A DNA stretch of 64,000 nucleotides from Streptomonospora litoralis (GCF_004323735.1 NZ_CP036455.1:4397101-4461100); one strand, 5' to 3'. Positions 24,190 to 33,782 are shown, counted from the first letter of the stretch. Translations and numbers: made by a program. The notes: generated from the letters alone by a model not told the origin.

Positions 24190-24402
24190 ATGCTGCCCAC
24201 GCTGACGCTGGCCTCGCTCCGCTCCGCGGTGCACCGGCTGCTCATGGGCGGGGCATGGTTATGCCCCATCCTCCCCGCCGATGCGCTCAGCGCCGCGTCC
24301 GGTGGCGGTGCCCCGCGGTCGGGGCCCGTCGCCGAGCTGGACGCGCGGCGGGTCGACGAGTTGTGGAACGAGCTCATCCGCCGGGAACTGCCCGATTGGT
24401 AG
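24190..24402 (+). CDS. Small hypothetical protein
   Basis: 70 residues. AAGGAGG 6 nt before ATG 24190 is a near-perfect ribosome-binding site, which decides this start over an upstream in-frame ATG. The N-terminal half is mildly hydrophobic (LTLASLRSAVHRLLMGGAWL), the C-terminal 25 residues are charged and helical (ELDARRVDELWNELIRRELP). No family is recognised. It precedes the deaminase gene by 93 bp on the same strand. It may be a small regulatory or membrane-associated peptide. Confidence 0.55.
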   Translation: MLPTLTLASLRSAVHRLLMGGAWLCPILPADALSAASGGGAPRSGPVAELDARRVDELWNELIRRELPDW

Positions 24403-24495
24403 GCGGTCGGCGGCATGCCCGCAGCGGCCGACCGGAGCGGCCGCGCGGGACCCCGGTAGGAATCCGTCCGCCTCACCACGATCCGAAGGGCCGCT

Positions 24496-24974
24496 GTGGT
24501 CGACGACGCCGAACTGCGCTACCTGCACCGCTGCATCGAGCTGGCCACCGAGGCGCTGGAGGCCGGCGACGAGCCGTTCGGATCCGTGCTGGTGGCGGCT
24601 GACGGGACCGTGCTGAGCGAGGACCGCAACAGGGTCGCCGGCGGCGACCGCACCCGCCATCCCGAGTTCACCCTCGCCCGCTGGGCCGCGGAGCGCCTCA
24701 CGCCCGCGGAGCGCGCGGCCGCGACCGTCTACACCTCCGGCGAGCACTGCCCGATGTGCGCCGCCGCCCACGGATGGGGCGGCCTGGGCCGCATCGTCTA
24801 CGCCAGTTCCTCCGAGCAGTTGAGCGGCTGGCTCGCCGACTTCGGCGCGTCCCCGCCGCCGGTGCGCCCCTTCCGATCGGCGAGGTCGCGCCGGATGTCG
24901 TCGTGGAGGGGCCCGTTCCCGGGCTCGCCGCTCAGATCCGGGAGCTGCAGCGCCGCTATCACCGGTGGTTTTGA
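24496..24974 (+). pseudogene. Nucleoside/cytidine deaminase-family gene with frameshift
   Basis: Residues 1 to about 124 match zinc-dependent nucleoside deaminases: ELATEALEAGDEPFGSVLV, the zinc-ligand and proton-shuttle motif RHPEF and the second zinc motif SGEHCPMCAAAH. After PPPVRP the frame runs into meaningless sequence, while the normal family ending (PIGEVAPDVVVEGPVPGLAA, then QIRELQRRYHRWF-stop) lies in the next frame. Adding one C to the CCCC run near 24868-24871 restores a continuous protein of about 159 residues. The full catalytic site is upstream of the break, so a truncated protein with a foreign tail might keep some activity. A sequencing error in the C run is equally possible. 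Confidence 0.8.
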
Positions 24975-25774
24975 CCGTATACGGCCACATGAAACCGGCT
25001 TGCTGATGCATAGGCCGCCCGATACCCGGTAGCGCCGGTAACGCCCGCACTGCGGGCCTTGCGACACCCATGCCGCCGCGCGCCTCCCGCGGCTCCGCTC
25101 CGGCACCGCGCTTCCCCGGCTACGACGCGACTGCCCTGCGATGAATATCGCATCACATCCGACATGAACCGATAAGTACGGGGTACGGAGCGCACAGGTG
25201 TGATCTTCGCGTACCAGCTGCGCGGGGAAATCCTTTGCATAGGGGGTGCGTCCGGCAGACTCCGCCGGTCCGCGGCGGCACCCCTGGGGCACACGGGCCA
25301 CGCCCGCAACGGCCCTATCATGGCGCCCCGGCGGCCACTCGCCGCCCGCGCCGGCCGCGGCAGCGCGAGCCGGAGACCGCCGACCGGAGACGATGGGAGA
25401 GGAGCGTTGGAAAAGCGAAGAACCGATGACGCATCTCGCGATTTCGACTCCGTGTCGTAACCGCGGCACGCGACGGCTGCTGCGCTAACGTCATCCCGCA
25501 CCAACCGAGTTGCTCATTGTCCCGGCACGACAGCGCCCGGGTCAATATCCTATAACCATTCGGCGCGCATAAGTGTGGTATGCACCGTTTGGCCGTAGAG
25601 TTTCCGGTCGAGGACTGCGAATAGCGCAACGGAATTTAACTCCGGCACCATCAGCAGTCCCGTGCAGGAACCTTCAGGGGTCAGGAGGAGAGGGCCGGAC
25701 CCTGCACAGCGAAGGCGTCTCAACGACGGAACCTGCCCCGGGACTTCCGGTCCGGACCTCGGGAAGGAGTTGTC
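24975..25774. other. 800-bp gene-poor leader region before the BCCT transporter
   Basis: No supported gene on either strand. It includes AT-richer patches (25130-25200 and 25490-25640) and a hairpin-like dyad TGCGAT-GAAT-ATCGCA at 25137-25152. Such a long gap before an osmolyte transporter is compatible with a regulated promoter or long 5' leader, but no known riboswitch consensus was recognised. Confidence 0.4.
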
Positions 25775-27499
25775 ATCTCTCGATTCAGGTCCTACATACA
25801 AGAACACACGAACCCGCCGGTCTTCTTCATCTCGGGCGCGATCATCCTCGTGTTCCTGATTTTGGGTGCTTTGTTCACCGGCGGGCTCGCCACAGTCGCC
25901 GACACCATGCTGACGTGGATCACCACCTATTTCGGGTGGTTCTACATTATAGCGGCGACATTCTTCCTGGTGTTCGTCCTCTGGCTGATGTTCAGCCGCT
26001 TCGGCAACATCCGCCTCGGCCCTGACTCCTCACGGCCGGAGTTCGGGACGACCGCCTGGTTCGCCATGCTGTTCACCGCCGGCATGGGTATCGGTCTGGT
26101 GTTCTACGGGGTCAGCGAGCCGGCCGGCTACAACGCCAGCGGCGGCCCGAACCCCGAGGAGATCGCGGCCAACACCTCCGAGTCCGCCTACATGGCGATG
26201 AACTACACGTTGTTCCACTGGGGCGTGCACCCGTGGGCCATCTACATCGTGCTCGGGCTCGCGCTCGGCTATTTCTGCTTCCGCAAGGGCCTGCCCATGC
26301 GGCCTGCCTCGGCGCTGTACCCGCTGATCGGCAACCGCATCTACGGCTGGGTCGGCAACCTGGTCGACATCCTGGCCGTGTTCGGCACCCTGTTCGGCCT
26401 GGCCACCTCGCTCGGCCTGGGCTCCCAGCAGGTCAACGCCGGCCTGACCTCGCTCTTCGGCGTGCCCAACGTATGGTGGATGCAGGCCCTCATCGTCGCC
26501 GCGATCACCAGCGTCGCGGTGCTGAGTGTGATGCTCGGCATCGACAAGGGCATCCGCCGCCTCTCGGTCATCAACCTCTGGCTGGCCGCCGCTCTGATGC
26601 TCGCGGTCTTCCTGTTCGGTCCTCGGCTGTACATCCTCACGGGCATGGCCGACTTCCTGGGCTACTACGTGCAGCACCTGCCGGAGACAAGCCTCTACGT
26701 CGCCAACCCGCAGACCGACCCGAACGGCTACGAGTTCCAGCAGGCATGGACGCTGTTCTACTGGGGCTGGTGGATCGCCTGGTCGCCGTTCGTCGGCATG
26801 TTCATCGCGCGCATCTCCTACGGGCGCACGATCCGCCAGTTCATCACCGGCACGCTGTTCGCCCCCGTCGGCGCCTCCGTCGTCTGGTTCAGCGTCTTCG
26901 GCGGCACCGCGCTGTACTACGACAACGTGCGCAACGCCAACATCTCCGAAGTTTCTGCCGATCTGGCACTGTACGAACTGCTGGACCAGCTGCCGATGCC
27001 CGGAATCCTGGCCACGCTGCTGTCGGTCCTGACGATCGTCGTGGTCGTACTGTTCTTCGCCACCTCGTCCGACTCGGGCTCGCTTGTCATCGACATGCTG
27101 ACCAACGGCGGCGATCCGCACCCGATCAAGCTCCAGCGGTTCTTCTGGGCCGTCACCGAGGGCCTGGTGACCATCGTGCTGGTGGCGGCGGGCGCCGGCA
27201 TGGCCACAGGCGATGCCGACCCGCTGACCGCACTGCGATCGGCGTCACTGATCACCGGCCTGCCCTTCGCCATCGTCCTCATCGTCATCTGCTTCGGCAT
27301 CCTGAAGGCGTTGCGAAGCGAGGACGTTCGGGTAACGGTCCCGGGGACTACGCCCCCGGCCCGAGGAGGAGGCGAGAGCAAGGTGAACGTCGGTCCTCCC
27401 GGAGACATGGACAAGCCTACGGCCAAGTCCGGATCCTCAGCCGGTTCCACATCCACGGGATCGGGCTCGTCCCCGGACAGCAGCGAAAGCGGCGCTTGA
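25775..27499 (+). CDS. BCCT-family betaine/choline/carnitine transporter with unusual start
   Basis: About 574 residues with 12 membrane helices. The BCCT hallmark WTLFYWGWWIAWSPFVGMF is intact, as are GMGIGLVFYGVSEP and FHWGVHPWAIY. These secondary transporters import compatible solutes such as glycine betaine. The proper N-terminus (SRFRSYIQEHTNPPVFFISG) is encoded upstream of the first ordinary start codon GTG 25850, which would cut off half of helix 1 and has no ribosome-binding site. GGAAGGAG at 25762-25769 points to an ATC at 25775; no ATG, GTG or TTG exists in frame there. The C-terminal 60 residues are a hydrophilic Ser/Gly tail. Hsp20 follows by 22 bp, suggesting a shared stress operon. 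Confidence 0.85.
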   Translation: MSRFRSYIQEHTNPPVFFISGAIILVFLILGALFTGGLATVADTMLTWITTYFGWFYIIAATFFLVFVLWLMFSRFGNIRLGPDSSRPEFGTTAWFAMLFTAGMGIGLVFYGVSEPAGYNASGGPNPEEIAANTSESAYMAMNYTLFHWGVHPWAIYIVLGLALGYFCFRKGLPMRPASALYPLIGNRIYGWVGNLVDILAVFGTLFGLATSLGLGSQQVNAGLTSLFGVPNVWWMQALIVAAITSVAVLSVMLGIDKGIRRLSVINLWLAAALMLAVFLFGPRLYILTGMADFLGYYVQHLPETSLYVANPQTDPNGYEFQQAWTLFYWGWWIAWSPFVGMFIARISYGRTIRQFITGTLFAPVGASVVWFSVFGGTALYYDNVRNANISEVSADLALYELLDQLPMPGILATLLSVLTIVVVVLFFATSSDSGSLVIDMLTNGGDPHPIKLQRFFWAVTEGLVTIVLVAAGAGMATGDADPLTALRSASLITGLPFAIVLIVICFGILKALRSEDVRVTVPGTTPPARGGGESKVNVGPPGDMDKPTAKSGSSAGSTSTGSGSSPDSSESGA

Positions 27500-27521
27500 G
27501 ATTCAGTGAGGAATGACGAGC

Positions 27522-27995
27522 ATGGCCACTAAGAAGAGAAGGACGAACCCCTTCCGCGGCGTCTTGGACATGATGAGCGAGATGAACCGCATCTCCGACA
27601 CCATGTCCAACCTGGAGACCGGTTCCGCACCGACGACGCCGCGCGGGTTCGCCGACGCCTGGAGCCCACCTACCGACATCTTCGCCCGCGGCGAGGACCT
27701 CTTCATCCGGTGTGAGCTGGCGGGCGTGTACAACGAAGACGTCGAGGTCTCGTTCTCGCACGGGTACCTCACCGTCGCAGGCGAACGCAAGCGCGATGAC
27801 ACGGACGCCATCTACTACGCCTCGGAGCGTTTCCTGGGCAACTTCCGGCGGGAGATCACGCTGCCGGAGGGCACGGACGACGACGACATCTCCGCCGAAT
27901 TCGACGACGGCCTGCTCACGATCCGCGTGGCCGGTGCGGCCGACGCCGAGGGGCCGCGCCGCATCGAGGTGAACAGCAAGAAGAAGGGCCGCTGA
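27522..27995 (+). CDS. Hsp20/alpha-crystallin small heat-shock protein
   Basis: 157 residues with an alpha-crystallin domain over about 50-145: PPTDIFARGEDLFIRCELAG, VEVSFSHGYLTVAGERK and the conserved FDDGLLTIRVAG ending. A short basic tail (NSKKKGR) follows. It holds unfolding proteins in an ATP-independent way. ATG 27522 is preferred since GAGGA lies 9 nt upstream; ATG 27513 would have no spacing. It lies 22 bp after the BCCT transporter gene, so heat or osmotic induction together is plausible. No HAIR or CIRCE element was seen just upstream. Confidence 0.92.
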   Translation: MATKKRRTNPFRGVLDMMSEMNRISDTMSNLETGSAPTTPRGFADAWSPPTDIFARGEDLFIRCELAGVYNEDVEVSFSHGYLTVAGERKRDDTDAIYYASERFLGNFRREITLPEGTDDDDISAEFDDGLLTIRVAGAADAEGPRRIEVNSKKKGR

Positions 27996-28020
27996 CGGCG
28001 GACCCGCCCCATCCGAAGCG

Positions 28021-28057
28021 AAGGCGCCCGGCCGGTCGTTGGGCCGGGCGCCTTTCG
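28021..28057. terminator. Bidirectional intrinsic terminator
   Basis: AAGGCGCCCGGCC pairs exactly with GGCCGGGCGCCTT across an 8-nt loop, with flanking A and T pairs that give a short T tract on both strands. It separates the Hsp20 gene from the convergent peptidase gene. Confidence 0.8.
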
Positions 28058-28094
28058 TGCGCGCACCGCGAGGCAAGCGCCATCCGGGAACGGT

Positions 28095-29429
28095 TCAGAG
28101 GACGCGACCCTCGTCGTAGGGGCCGATCACGGCCAGCATCTCCGGGCGGCCCAGGATCTCCGCGGCCACCTCGGCCACCTCCTCGGAGGTCACGGCGTCG
28201 AACAGGGCGAGGTCGTCGTCCAGCGAGAAGTGCCGCGGGTAGCCCAGCTCGTGGATCGTCAGCCGCCCCATCCGGGCGTTGCTGCCCTCGCTGCCCAGCA
28301 CCCACGACCCCTTGATCTGGCCCTTGGCCCGCTCCAACTCTTCGTCCGTGATGCCGGAGGCGGCGGCCTTGGCCAGCTCCTCGCGGCACACGCCCAGCAC
28401 CTCGTCGATCTTGTCGGGCAGGCAACCCGCGTAGACCTGGAAGGCGCCGGTTTCGGCGAAGGAGCTGTGGAACGCCTGCACCGCATAGGCCAGCCCGCGC
28501 TTCTCGCGAACCTCCTGGAACAGCCGCGAGGACATCCCGCCGCCCAGCGCCGAGCCCAGCACCCGCAGGGCGTACCAGCGTTCGTCGGTGCGCGGCAGCC
28601 CCTCGCGGCCCAGGATCAGGTGCGCCTGCTCGGTCTCGCGGCCGACGAGGCGCGTGCCGCTGTGGGCCGTCACCGGCGGTCCGCCGATGCGCGGCCGGGC
28701 GGGCCGGGCGTCGCCCGCGGCGGCCGACTGCTCGGCGAAGACCGAGCGCACCTGCTCGACGACCGCTTCGTGGTCCAGGTTGCCGGCCGCGGCGACGATC
28801 AGCTCGCCGGGGACGTAGGCGGCGCGGTACTGCTCGAAGATGCGGTCCCGCCCCAGCCCGCCGATGGTGTCCTCGGTGCCCAGGATCGGCCATCCCAGGG
28901 CGGAGTCGGCGTAGACGTGCTCGGCGAAGACGTCGTCGATGAGGTCTGCGGGCTCGTCCTCGTTCATCGCGATCTCTTCGAGGATCACCCCGCGCTCGGT
29001 CTCGACCTCGCCCGCATCCAGCACCGAGCCGGCCACCATGTCGCCCACCACGTCGACCGCCAGCGGCAGGTCCCGGTCCAGAACCTTGGCGTAGTAGCAG
29101 GTGTGCTCCTTGGTGGTGTAAGCGTTGTGGTCGGCGCCCACGCTGTCGAGCAGCGCCGAGATCTCCATCGCGTCGCGCTTGCGGGTGCCCTTGAACAGCA
29201 GGTGCTCCAGGAAGTGCGCCGATCCCGCGTGCGCGCGGTCCTCGTCGCGCGAACCGGTGGTGGCCGAGATCCCGAAGGCCGCCGACCGGACGCCGGGCAT
29301 CGCCTCGGTCACCACACGCAGTCCGCCGGGCAGCACCGTGCGCCGCACCAGTCCGGAACCGTCGCCGGGTTCCAGCAGAGTGATGGTACTGCCGGGCTCC
29401 TGCTCGGCGGCGATCGGAACAGAGCTCAT
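28095..29429 (-). CDS. M16-family zinc metallopeptidase (PepR-like)
   Basis: 444 residues. The inverted zinc motif HFLEH (H72, E75, H76) and the downstream zinc ligand in ERGVILEEIAMNED define M16 peptidases, relatives of mitochondrial processing peptidase. A second, inactive half follows (RETEQAHLILGREGLPRTDE; GGGMSSRLFQEVREKRGLAY), as in the bacterial one-chain form. The start MSSVPIAAEQ was chosen since the longer frame runs back into the terminator region. Location after pnp is conserved across actinomycetes. Substrates are unknown; roles in peptide turnover or processing are assumed from the family. Confidence 0.93.
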   Translation of the reverse strand: MSSVPIAAEQEPGSTITLLEPGDGSGLVRRTVLPGGLRVVTEAMPGVRSAAFGISATTGSRDEDRAHAGSAHFLEHLLFKGTRKRDAMEISALLDSVGADHNAYTTKEHTCYYAKVLDRDLPLAVDVVGDMVAGSVLDAGEVETERGVILEEIAMNEDEPADLIDDVFAEHVYADSALGWPILGTEDTIGGLGRDRIFEQYRAAYVPGELIVAAAGNLDHEAVVEQVRSVFAEQSAAAGDARPARPRIGGPPVTAHSGTRLVGRETEQAHLILGREGLPRTDERWYALRVLGSALGGGMSSRLFQEVREKRGLAYAVQAFHSSFAETGAFQVYAGCLPDKIDEVLGVCREELAKAAASGITDEELERAKGQIKGSWVLGSEGSNARMGRLTIHELGYPRHFSLDDDLALFDAVTSEEVAEVAAEILGRPEMLAVIGPYDEGRVL

Positions 29430-29511
29430 ACTCGCAGTCTCGCCTTCCTCGGGTGGCGTGGCCGTATCCCGTTTCGGCCCGCTGCGCCTGTGCAACGGCC
29501 CGAAACGACGC

Positions 29512-29546
29512 GGGGCGGCCGCACCCCCCAAGGGTGCGACCGCCCC
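29512..29546 (-). terminator. Hairpin after pnp
   Basis: GGGGCGGCCGCACC pairs with GGTGCGACCGCCCC (one C-A mismatch) across a 7-nt loop, 19 nt after the pnp stop codon. It may separate pnp from the M16 peptidase gene or only trim transcripts. Confidence 0.6.
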
Positions 29547-29564
29547 ACCGATGCTATGCCGCTA

Positions 29565-31874
29565 TCAGGTGTTCTCACCGCGGGCGGTGCGGGTGCGGCG
29601 CCGGCGACGCTCGCCGCCGCCTCCCTCGCCCGAGCCGGATTCGGCGGACTCGCCGTTCTCCTCGCCGGAGGCGGTCTCGCCGCCGTCGCCGTCGGCACCG
29701 GCCTCGGCTTCGACGACGTCGACGGGCACCAGCGAGAGCTTGCCGCGGTCGTCGATCTCGCGGATCTCGACCTGGATCTTCTCGCCGATGCTGACGACGT
29801 CCTCCAGGTTCTCGATCCGGTTGCCCCCGTGCAGTTTGCGGATCTGCGAGATGTGCAGCAGACCGTCCTTGCCCGGCAGCAGCGAGACGAACGCGCCGAA
29901 GGCGGTGGTCTTGACGACCGTGCCCAGGTAGCGGTCGCCGACCTCCGGCATGGTCGGGTTTGCGATGCTGTTGATCGTGTCGCGCGCCGCCTCCGCCGAG
30001 GGGCCGTCGGTGGCGCCGATGTAGATCGTGCCGTCGTCCTCGATGGTGATGTCGGCGCCGGTGTCGTCCTGGATCGAGTTGATCATCTTGCCCTTGGGGC
30101 CGATGACCTCGCCGATCTTGTCGACCGGGACCTTGACGGTGAGGATGCGCGGAGCGTACGGGCTCATGTCGGCCGGACGCGTAATGGCCTCCTGCATGAC
30201 GTCCAGGATGGCCAGCCGCGCGCCGCGCGCCTGCTGCAGCGCCTGGGCCAGCTGCGAGGCGGGGATGCCGTCGAGCTTGGTGTCCAGCTGCAGCGCGGTG
30301 ATCAGCTCGCGGGTGCCGGCGACCTTGAAGTCCATGTCGCCGAAGGCGTCCTCGGCACCGAGGATGTCGGTCAGCGTGACGTACTGTTCTCCCGCGCTGA
30401 CGAGGCCCATGGCGATGCCCGAGACCATCTCCTTCAGCGGCACGCCGGCCTGCATCAGCGACATGGTCGAGGCGCACACCGACCCCATGGAGGTCGAGCC
30501 GTTGGAGCCGATGGCCTCCGACACCTGGCGGATCGCGTAGGGGAACTCCTCACGCGAAGGCAGCACCGGCAACAGGGCCCGCTCGGCCAGCGCGCCGTGG
30601 CCGATCTCGCGGCGCTTAGGCGATCCCACCCGGCCGGTCTCGCCGGTGGAGTAGGGCGGGAAGTTGTAGTTGTGCATGTAGCGCTTGGTGCGCTCCGGGT
30701 TCAGCGTGTCGACCATCTGCTCCATGCGCAGCATGTTCAGCGTCGTCACACCCAGGATCTGGGTCTCGCCGCGCTCGAACAGGGCCGAGCCGTGCACTCG
30801 CGGCAGCACGCCGACCTCGGCGCCGAGCTGGCGGATGTCCTTGGGCCCGCGGCCGTCGATGCGGATCTCGTCCCGCAGTACCCGCTCCCGCATGAGCTGC
30901 TTGGTCAGCGAGCGGAACGCGGCGCCGATCTCCTTCTCACGGCCCTCGAAGTCCTCGCCCAGCTTCTCGGCGGCGAGCGCCTTGACGCGGTCGAGCTCGT
31001 CCTCGCGGTCCTGCTTCTCGGCGATGGTCAGCGCCTCGGCGAGCTGCTCGCGGACCGCGGTCTCCACGGCGCCGTAGACGTCGTCCTCGTAGTCGAGGAA
31101 GATCGGGAACTCGGCGGTCTCCTTGGCGGCCTGGTCCGCCAGCGCCCGCTGGGCCCGGCACAGCACCTTGATGAACGGCTTGGCGGCTTCGAGCCCCTCG
31201 GCGACGGTCTGCTCGGTCGGGCCCACGGCACCGTCGGAGACCAGCTGCAGCGTCTGCACGGTGGACTCGGCCTCGACCATCATGATGGCGACGTCGCCGT
31301 CGTCGAGGACGCGGCCGGCCACCACCATGTCGAAGGTGGCCTCCTGCAGCTCGGTGTGGGTCGGGAAAGCCACCCACTGGCCGCGGATCAGCGCCACGCG
31401 CACACCGCCGATGGGGCCGGAGAACGGCAGCCCGGCGAGCTGGGTGGACATCGACGCGGCGTTGATGGCGACCACGTCGTAGAGGTGCTCCGGGTGGAGC
31501 GCCATGATCGTCTCGACGATCTGGATCTCGTTGCGCAGACCGTGCTTGAACGACGGCCGCAGCGGGCGGTCGATCAGCCGGCAGGTGAGGATGGCGTCCT
31601 CGGAGGGGCGCCCCTCGCGGCGGAAGAACGAGCCGGGGATGCGGCCCGCGGCGTACATGCGCTCCTCGACGTCCACCGTCAGCGGGAAGAAGTCCAGGGT
31701 CTCCTTCGGCCGCTTCGACGCGGAGGTGGCCGAGAGCACCATGGTCTCGTCGTCGAGGTAGGCGACGGCGGAGCCTGCGGCCTGCTGGGCAAGCCGACCG
31801 GACTCGAATCGGATGGTCCGGGTGCCGAATGTGCCGTTGTCGATCACGGCTTCGGCGGAATACGCGCCCTCCAT
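29565..31874 (-). CDS. pnp: Polyribonucleotide nucleotidyltransferase (PNPase)
   Basis: 769 residues. Two RNase PH-like domains (about 10-230 and 330-560), a KH domain (about 595-655; [20 protein letters not shown]) and an S1 domain (about 665-735; [20 protein letters not shown]) give the complete PNPase architecture. It degrades RNA phosphorolytically from the 3' end and, in actinomycetes, also adds 3' tails. The C-terminus is an acidic then basic tail common in this group. AGGAGG precedes the ATG. It follows rpsO, the classic order; an intrinsic terminator lies between them, so a second promoter or readthrough must supply pnp. In many bacteria PNPase represses its own leader. Confidence 0.97.
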   Translation of the reverse strand: MEGAYSAEAVIDNGTFGTRTIRFESGRLAQQAAGSAVAYLDDETMVLSATSASKRPKETLDFFPLTVDVEERMYAAGRIPGSFFRREGRPSEDAILTCRLIDRPLRPSFKHGLRNEIQIVETIMALHPEHLYDVVAINAASMSTQLAGLPFSGPIGGVRVALIRGQWVAFPTHTELQEATFDMVVAGRVLDDGDVAIMMVEAESTVQTLQLVSDGAVGPTEQTVAEGLEAAKPFIKVLCRAQRALADQAAKETAEFPIFLDYEDDVYGAVETAVREQLAEALTIAEKQDREDELDRVKALAAEKLGEDFEGREKEIGAAFRSLTKQLMRERVLRDEIRIDGRGPKDIRQLGAEVGVLPRVHGSALFERGETQILGVTTLNMLRMEQMVDTLNPERTKRYMHNYNFPPYSTGETGRVGSPKRREIGHGALAERALLPVLPSREEFPYAIRQVSEAIGSNGSTSMGSVCASTMSLMQAGVPLKEMVSGIAMGLVSAGEQYVTLTDILGAEDAFGDMDFKVAGTRELITALQLDTKLDGIPASQLAQALQQARGARLAILDVMQEAITRPADMSPYAPRILTVKVPVDKIGEVIGPKGKMINSIQDDTGADITIEDDGTIYIGATDGPSAEAARDTINSIANPTMPEVGDRYLGTVVKTTAFGAFVSLLPGKDGLLHISQIRKLHGGNRIENLEDVVSIGEKIQVEIREIDDRGKLSLVPVDVVEAEAGADGDGGETASGEENGESAESGSGEGGGGERRRRRTRTARGENT

Positions 31875-32270
31875 GGGCGTCCTCCTCTAAGCAGGGTTAC
31901 GGGTATTCGGTTCCCCGCGCCCGTAGCCCCGGAGGAGTCGTCGAGAGTCGCGGATGCCCGGCGGCGCAGGCAGTGCGGTGCATGCCGGCGCAACAGGACC
32001 GCCAACGGCCGGCCATCGATCGAAGCCTGCGGCTCGCCCGTGCGGGCGGGCCGCAGACCACTACCGAGGACCGGCCCCGACGCGGCAGCCGAGGTCGGGA
32101 GCGCGGGAGCGCTCTGCCGCGCGAGCCGTCGGCTCGGCGCGGCTGTCGTCCAGTTGTCATGTAGCGGGTCGCCATGGGCGACGATACCCGCTGGCCACAG
32201 CAGTGGCGGATAAGTCCACACTACTAAGAAAGGGAGTGGCCGAGGCCACTCCCCGATCGATCGCCGAAAA
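31875..32270. other. rpsO-pnp intergenic region
   Basis: About 400 bp without a gene, beginning (on the minus strand) with the rpsO terminator. The remainder should carry the pnp leader and possibly its own promoter; no clear -35/-10 pair was found. PNPase autoregulation typically acts on such leaders. Confidence 0.45.
32226..32253 (-). terminator. Intrinsic terminator after rpsO
   Basis: On the minus strand GGGAGTGGCC-TC-GGCCACTCCC is followed by TTTCTT, a textbook rho-independent terminator with a 10-bp stem and 2-nt loop, 18 nt after the rpsO stop. Confidence 0.9.
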
Positions 32271-32540
32271 CTAGCGGCGAAGACCCAGCCGCTGGATCAG
32301 CCGGCGGTACCGCTGGACGTCCTGCTTCTGGATGTACTTCAGCAGGCGGCGGCGCCGACCGACCATCAGCAGCAGCCCGCGGCGGCTGTGGTGGTCCTGC
32401 TTGTGGGTCTTCAGGTGCTCGGTCAGCTCCGTGATGCGGTGGGTCAGCAGGGCGACCTGGACATCAGGGGAACCGGTGTCGCCTTCCGTCGTGCCGTAGT
32501 CGGCGATGATCTGCTGCTTGGTGGCGGTGTCGATCGACAC
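32271..32540 (-). CDS. rpsO: 30S ribosomal protein S15
   Basis: 89 residues, the standard length. The family signature is complete: [39 protein letters not shown] and [21 protein letters not shown]15 binds 16S rRNA helices 20-22 early in 30S assembly. GTG 32540 with AAAAGGAG 4 nt upstream is the start; the longer frame has unrelated sequence. It is followed by a strong terminator, so it is largely a monocistronic gene between ribF and pnp. Confidence 0.97.
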   Translation of the reverse strand: MSIDTATKQQIIADYGTTEGDTGSPDVQVALLTHRITELTEHLKTHKQDHHSRRGLLLMVGRRRRLLKYIQKQDVQRYRRLIQRLGLRR

Positions 32541-32774
32541 GTCGCTCCTTTTCGTTTCGTCGGTACGCAGGGCGTCGAAGCACCGTGCGACGCAGTGCGG
32601 GCACGGTCCGGTGACCACGCGTACGAACAGTCACCGTCAGCGAGCCGGGTTGGCCTCCCGCGCGAACCGGCGGGCGCCGCTGTCAGCTCGCTCAGGCCCG
32701 GCCCGGGAAGGGGCGGGCGGAAGTCAGCGGCCATTACAGGCACGCTCATGCTACCGCAGTTTCGGTAGTCGGAG

Positions 32775-33782
32775 TCACTGACCGGCGGCGTCGGCCTCCC
32801 CGGCACGGACGCCGCCGAGCGCCAGTTCCCGTGCGCGGGCGACGTCGCGCCACATGGCCTCGATCAGCTCGTCCACGCTGTCGAAGCGCAGTTGGCCGCG
32901 GATCCGGTGGGTGAACTCCATAGCCATGCGCCGGTCGTAGAGGTCCAGGTCGTCGCGGTCGAGCGCGTAGCCCTCCACGGTCCGCACGCCGCCCTCGAAG
33001 GTGGGGTTGGTGCCGACGGAGATCGCGGCCGGCCAGGAGGACTCCGCACCCTCCTCGGGGTCGGCGAGCAGCATGCGCCCGGCGTAGACGCCGTCGGCGG
33101 GCACCGCTGTCTCGGGCGGGCAGTCCAGATTGGCGGTGGGGAACCCCAGCAGCTCGCGGCCGCGTGCCGCGCCGTGCACCACCACCCCCTCCACCCGGTG
33201 CGGGCGGCCCAGCTCCACCTGGGCGCCCTCGACGTCGCCCGCCTCCAGGCAGGCGCGGATACGGGTCGAGGTGGCGGTGTCGGCCGCAGCGTCGGCGTCG
33301 GCGTCGGCGCCTGTCACCAGCGGCAGGCCCTCGGCGGTGAAACCGTACTTCTCCCCCAGGGTGCGCAGCGTCCAGACGTCGCCCGAGGCCCGGTGCCCGA
33401 AGCGGAAGTCCTCGCCCACCACCACGGCGGCGGCTCCCAGGCCCTCCACCAGTACCCGGTGCACGAAGTCCTCCGCGCCGAGGCGGGACAGTTCGGTGGT
33501 GAACGGGAGCACGCACACCGCGTCGGCTCCGCACTCGGCGAGGAGCTCGGCCTTGCGCGGGCCCGGCGTCAGGACCGCGGGCGGCGCGCCGCCGCGCACC
33601 ACCACGTCGGGGTGCGGTTCGAAGGTGACCACCACGACGGGCAGTCCGAGCGCGCGGGCGCGGTCGACCGCGGTGCGCACGATGGCCTGGTGCCCCCGGT
33701 GCACGCCGTCGAAGACACCGACGGTCACGACGGACCGGCCCCACTCGCGGGGCACCTCCTCCAGCCCGTGCCAAGGCCGCAC
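32775..33782 (-). CDS. ribF: Bifunctional riboflavin kinase / FAD synthetase
   Basis: 335 residues. The N-terminal adenylyltransferase module shows the GVFDGVHRGHQ nucleotide-binding motif and VVTFEPHPD; the C-terminal riboflavin kinase module shows GRELLGFPTANLD and GVYAGRML, with the conserved TNPTF. Together they convert riboflavin to FMN and FAD. Start is GTG (VRPWHGLEEVP) with GGGGAG upstream. It lies downstream of truB in the usual actinomycete order, separated by 260 bp. A short Asp/Ala run (ADADADAAADTATS) in the linker is strain-specific low complexity. Confidence 0.95.
   Translation of the reverse strand: MRPWHGLEEVPREWGRSVVTVGVFDGVHRGHQAIVRTAVDRARALGLPVVVVTFEPHPDVVVRGGAPPAVLTPGPRKAELLAECGADAVCVLPFTTELSRLGAEDFVHRVLVEGLGAAAVVVGEDFRFGHRASGDVWTLRTLGEKYGFTAEGLPLVTGADADADAAADTATSTRIRACLEAGDVEGAQVELGRPHRVEGVVVHGAARGRELLGFPTANLDCPPETAVPADGVYAGRMLLADPEEGAESSWPAAISVGTNPTFEGGVRTVEGYALDRDDLDLYDRRMAMEFTHRIRGQLRFDSVDELIEAMWRDVARARELALGGVRAGEADAAGQ

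Noticed and set aside
25000-25780. A cyclic-di-AMP (ydaO-type) riboswitch before the BCCT gene
   Set aside because: The conserved core elements of that riboswitch are not visible; the length of the region alone is not evidence.
25850-25852. GTG 25850 as the start of the BCCT transporter
   Set aside because: It has no ribosome-binding site and would remove conserved N-terminal residues encoded upstream in the same frame.
28230-32213. A 1327-codon open frame antisense to the M16 peptidase, pnp and their junction
   Set aside because: It is an artefact of strong GC-third-position bias: the opposite strand encodes two complete, well-known genes and the antisense product is Val/Gly/Leu/Arg repetition with no domain.
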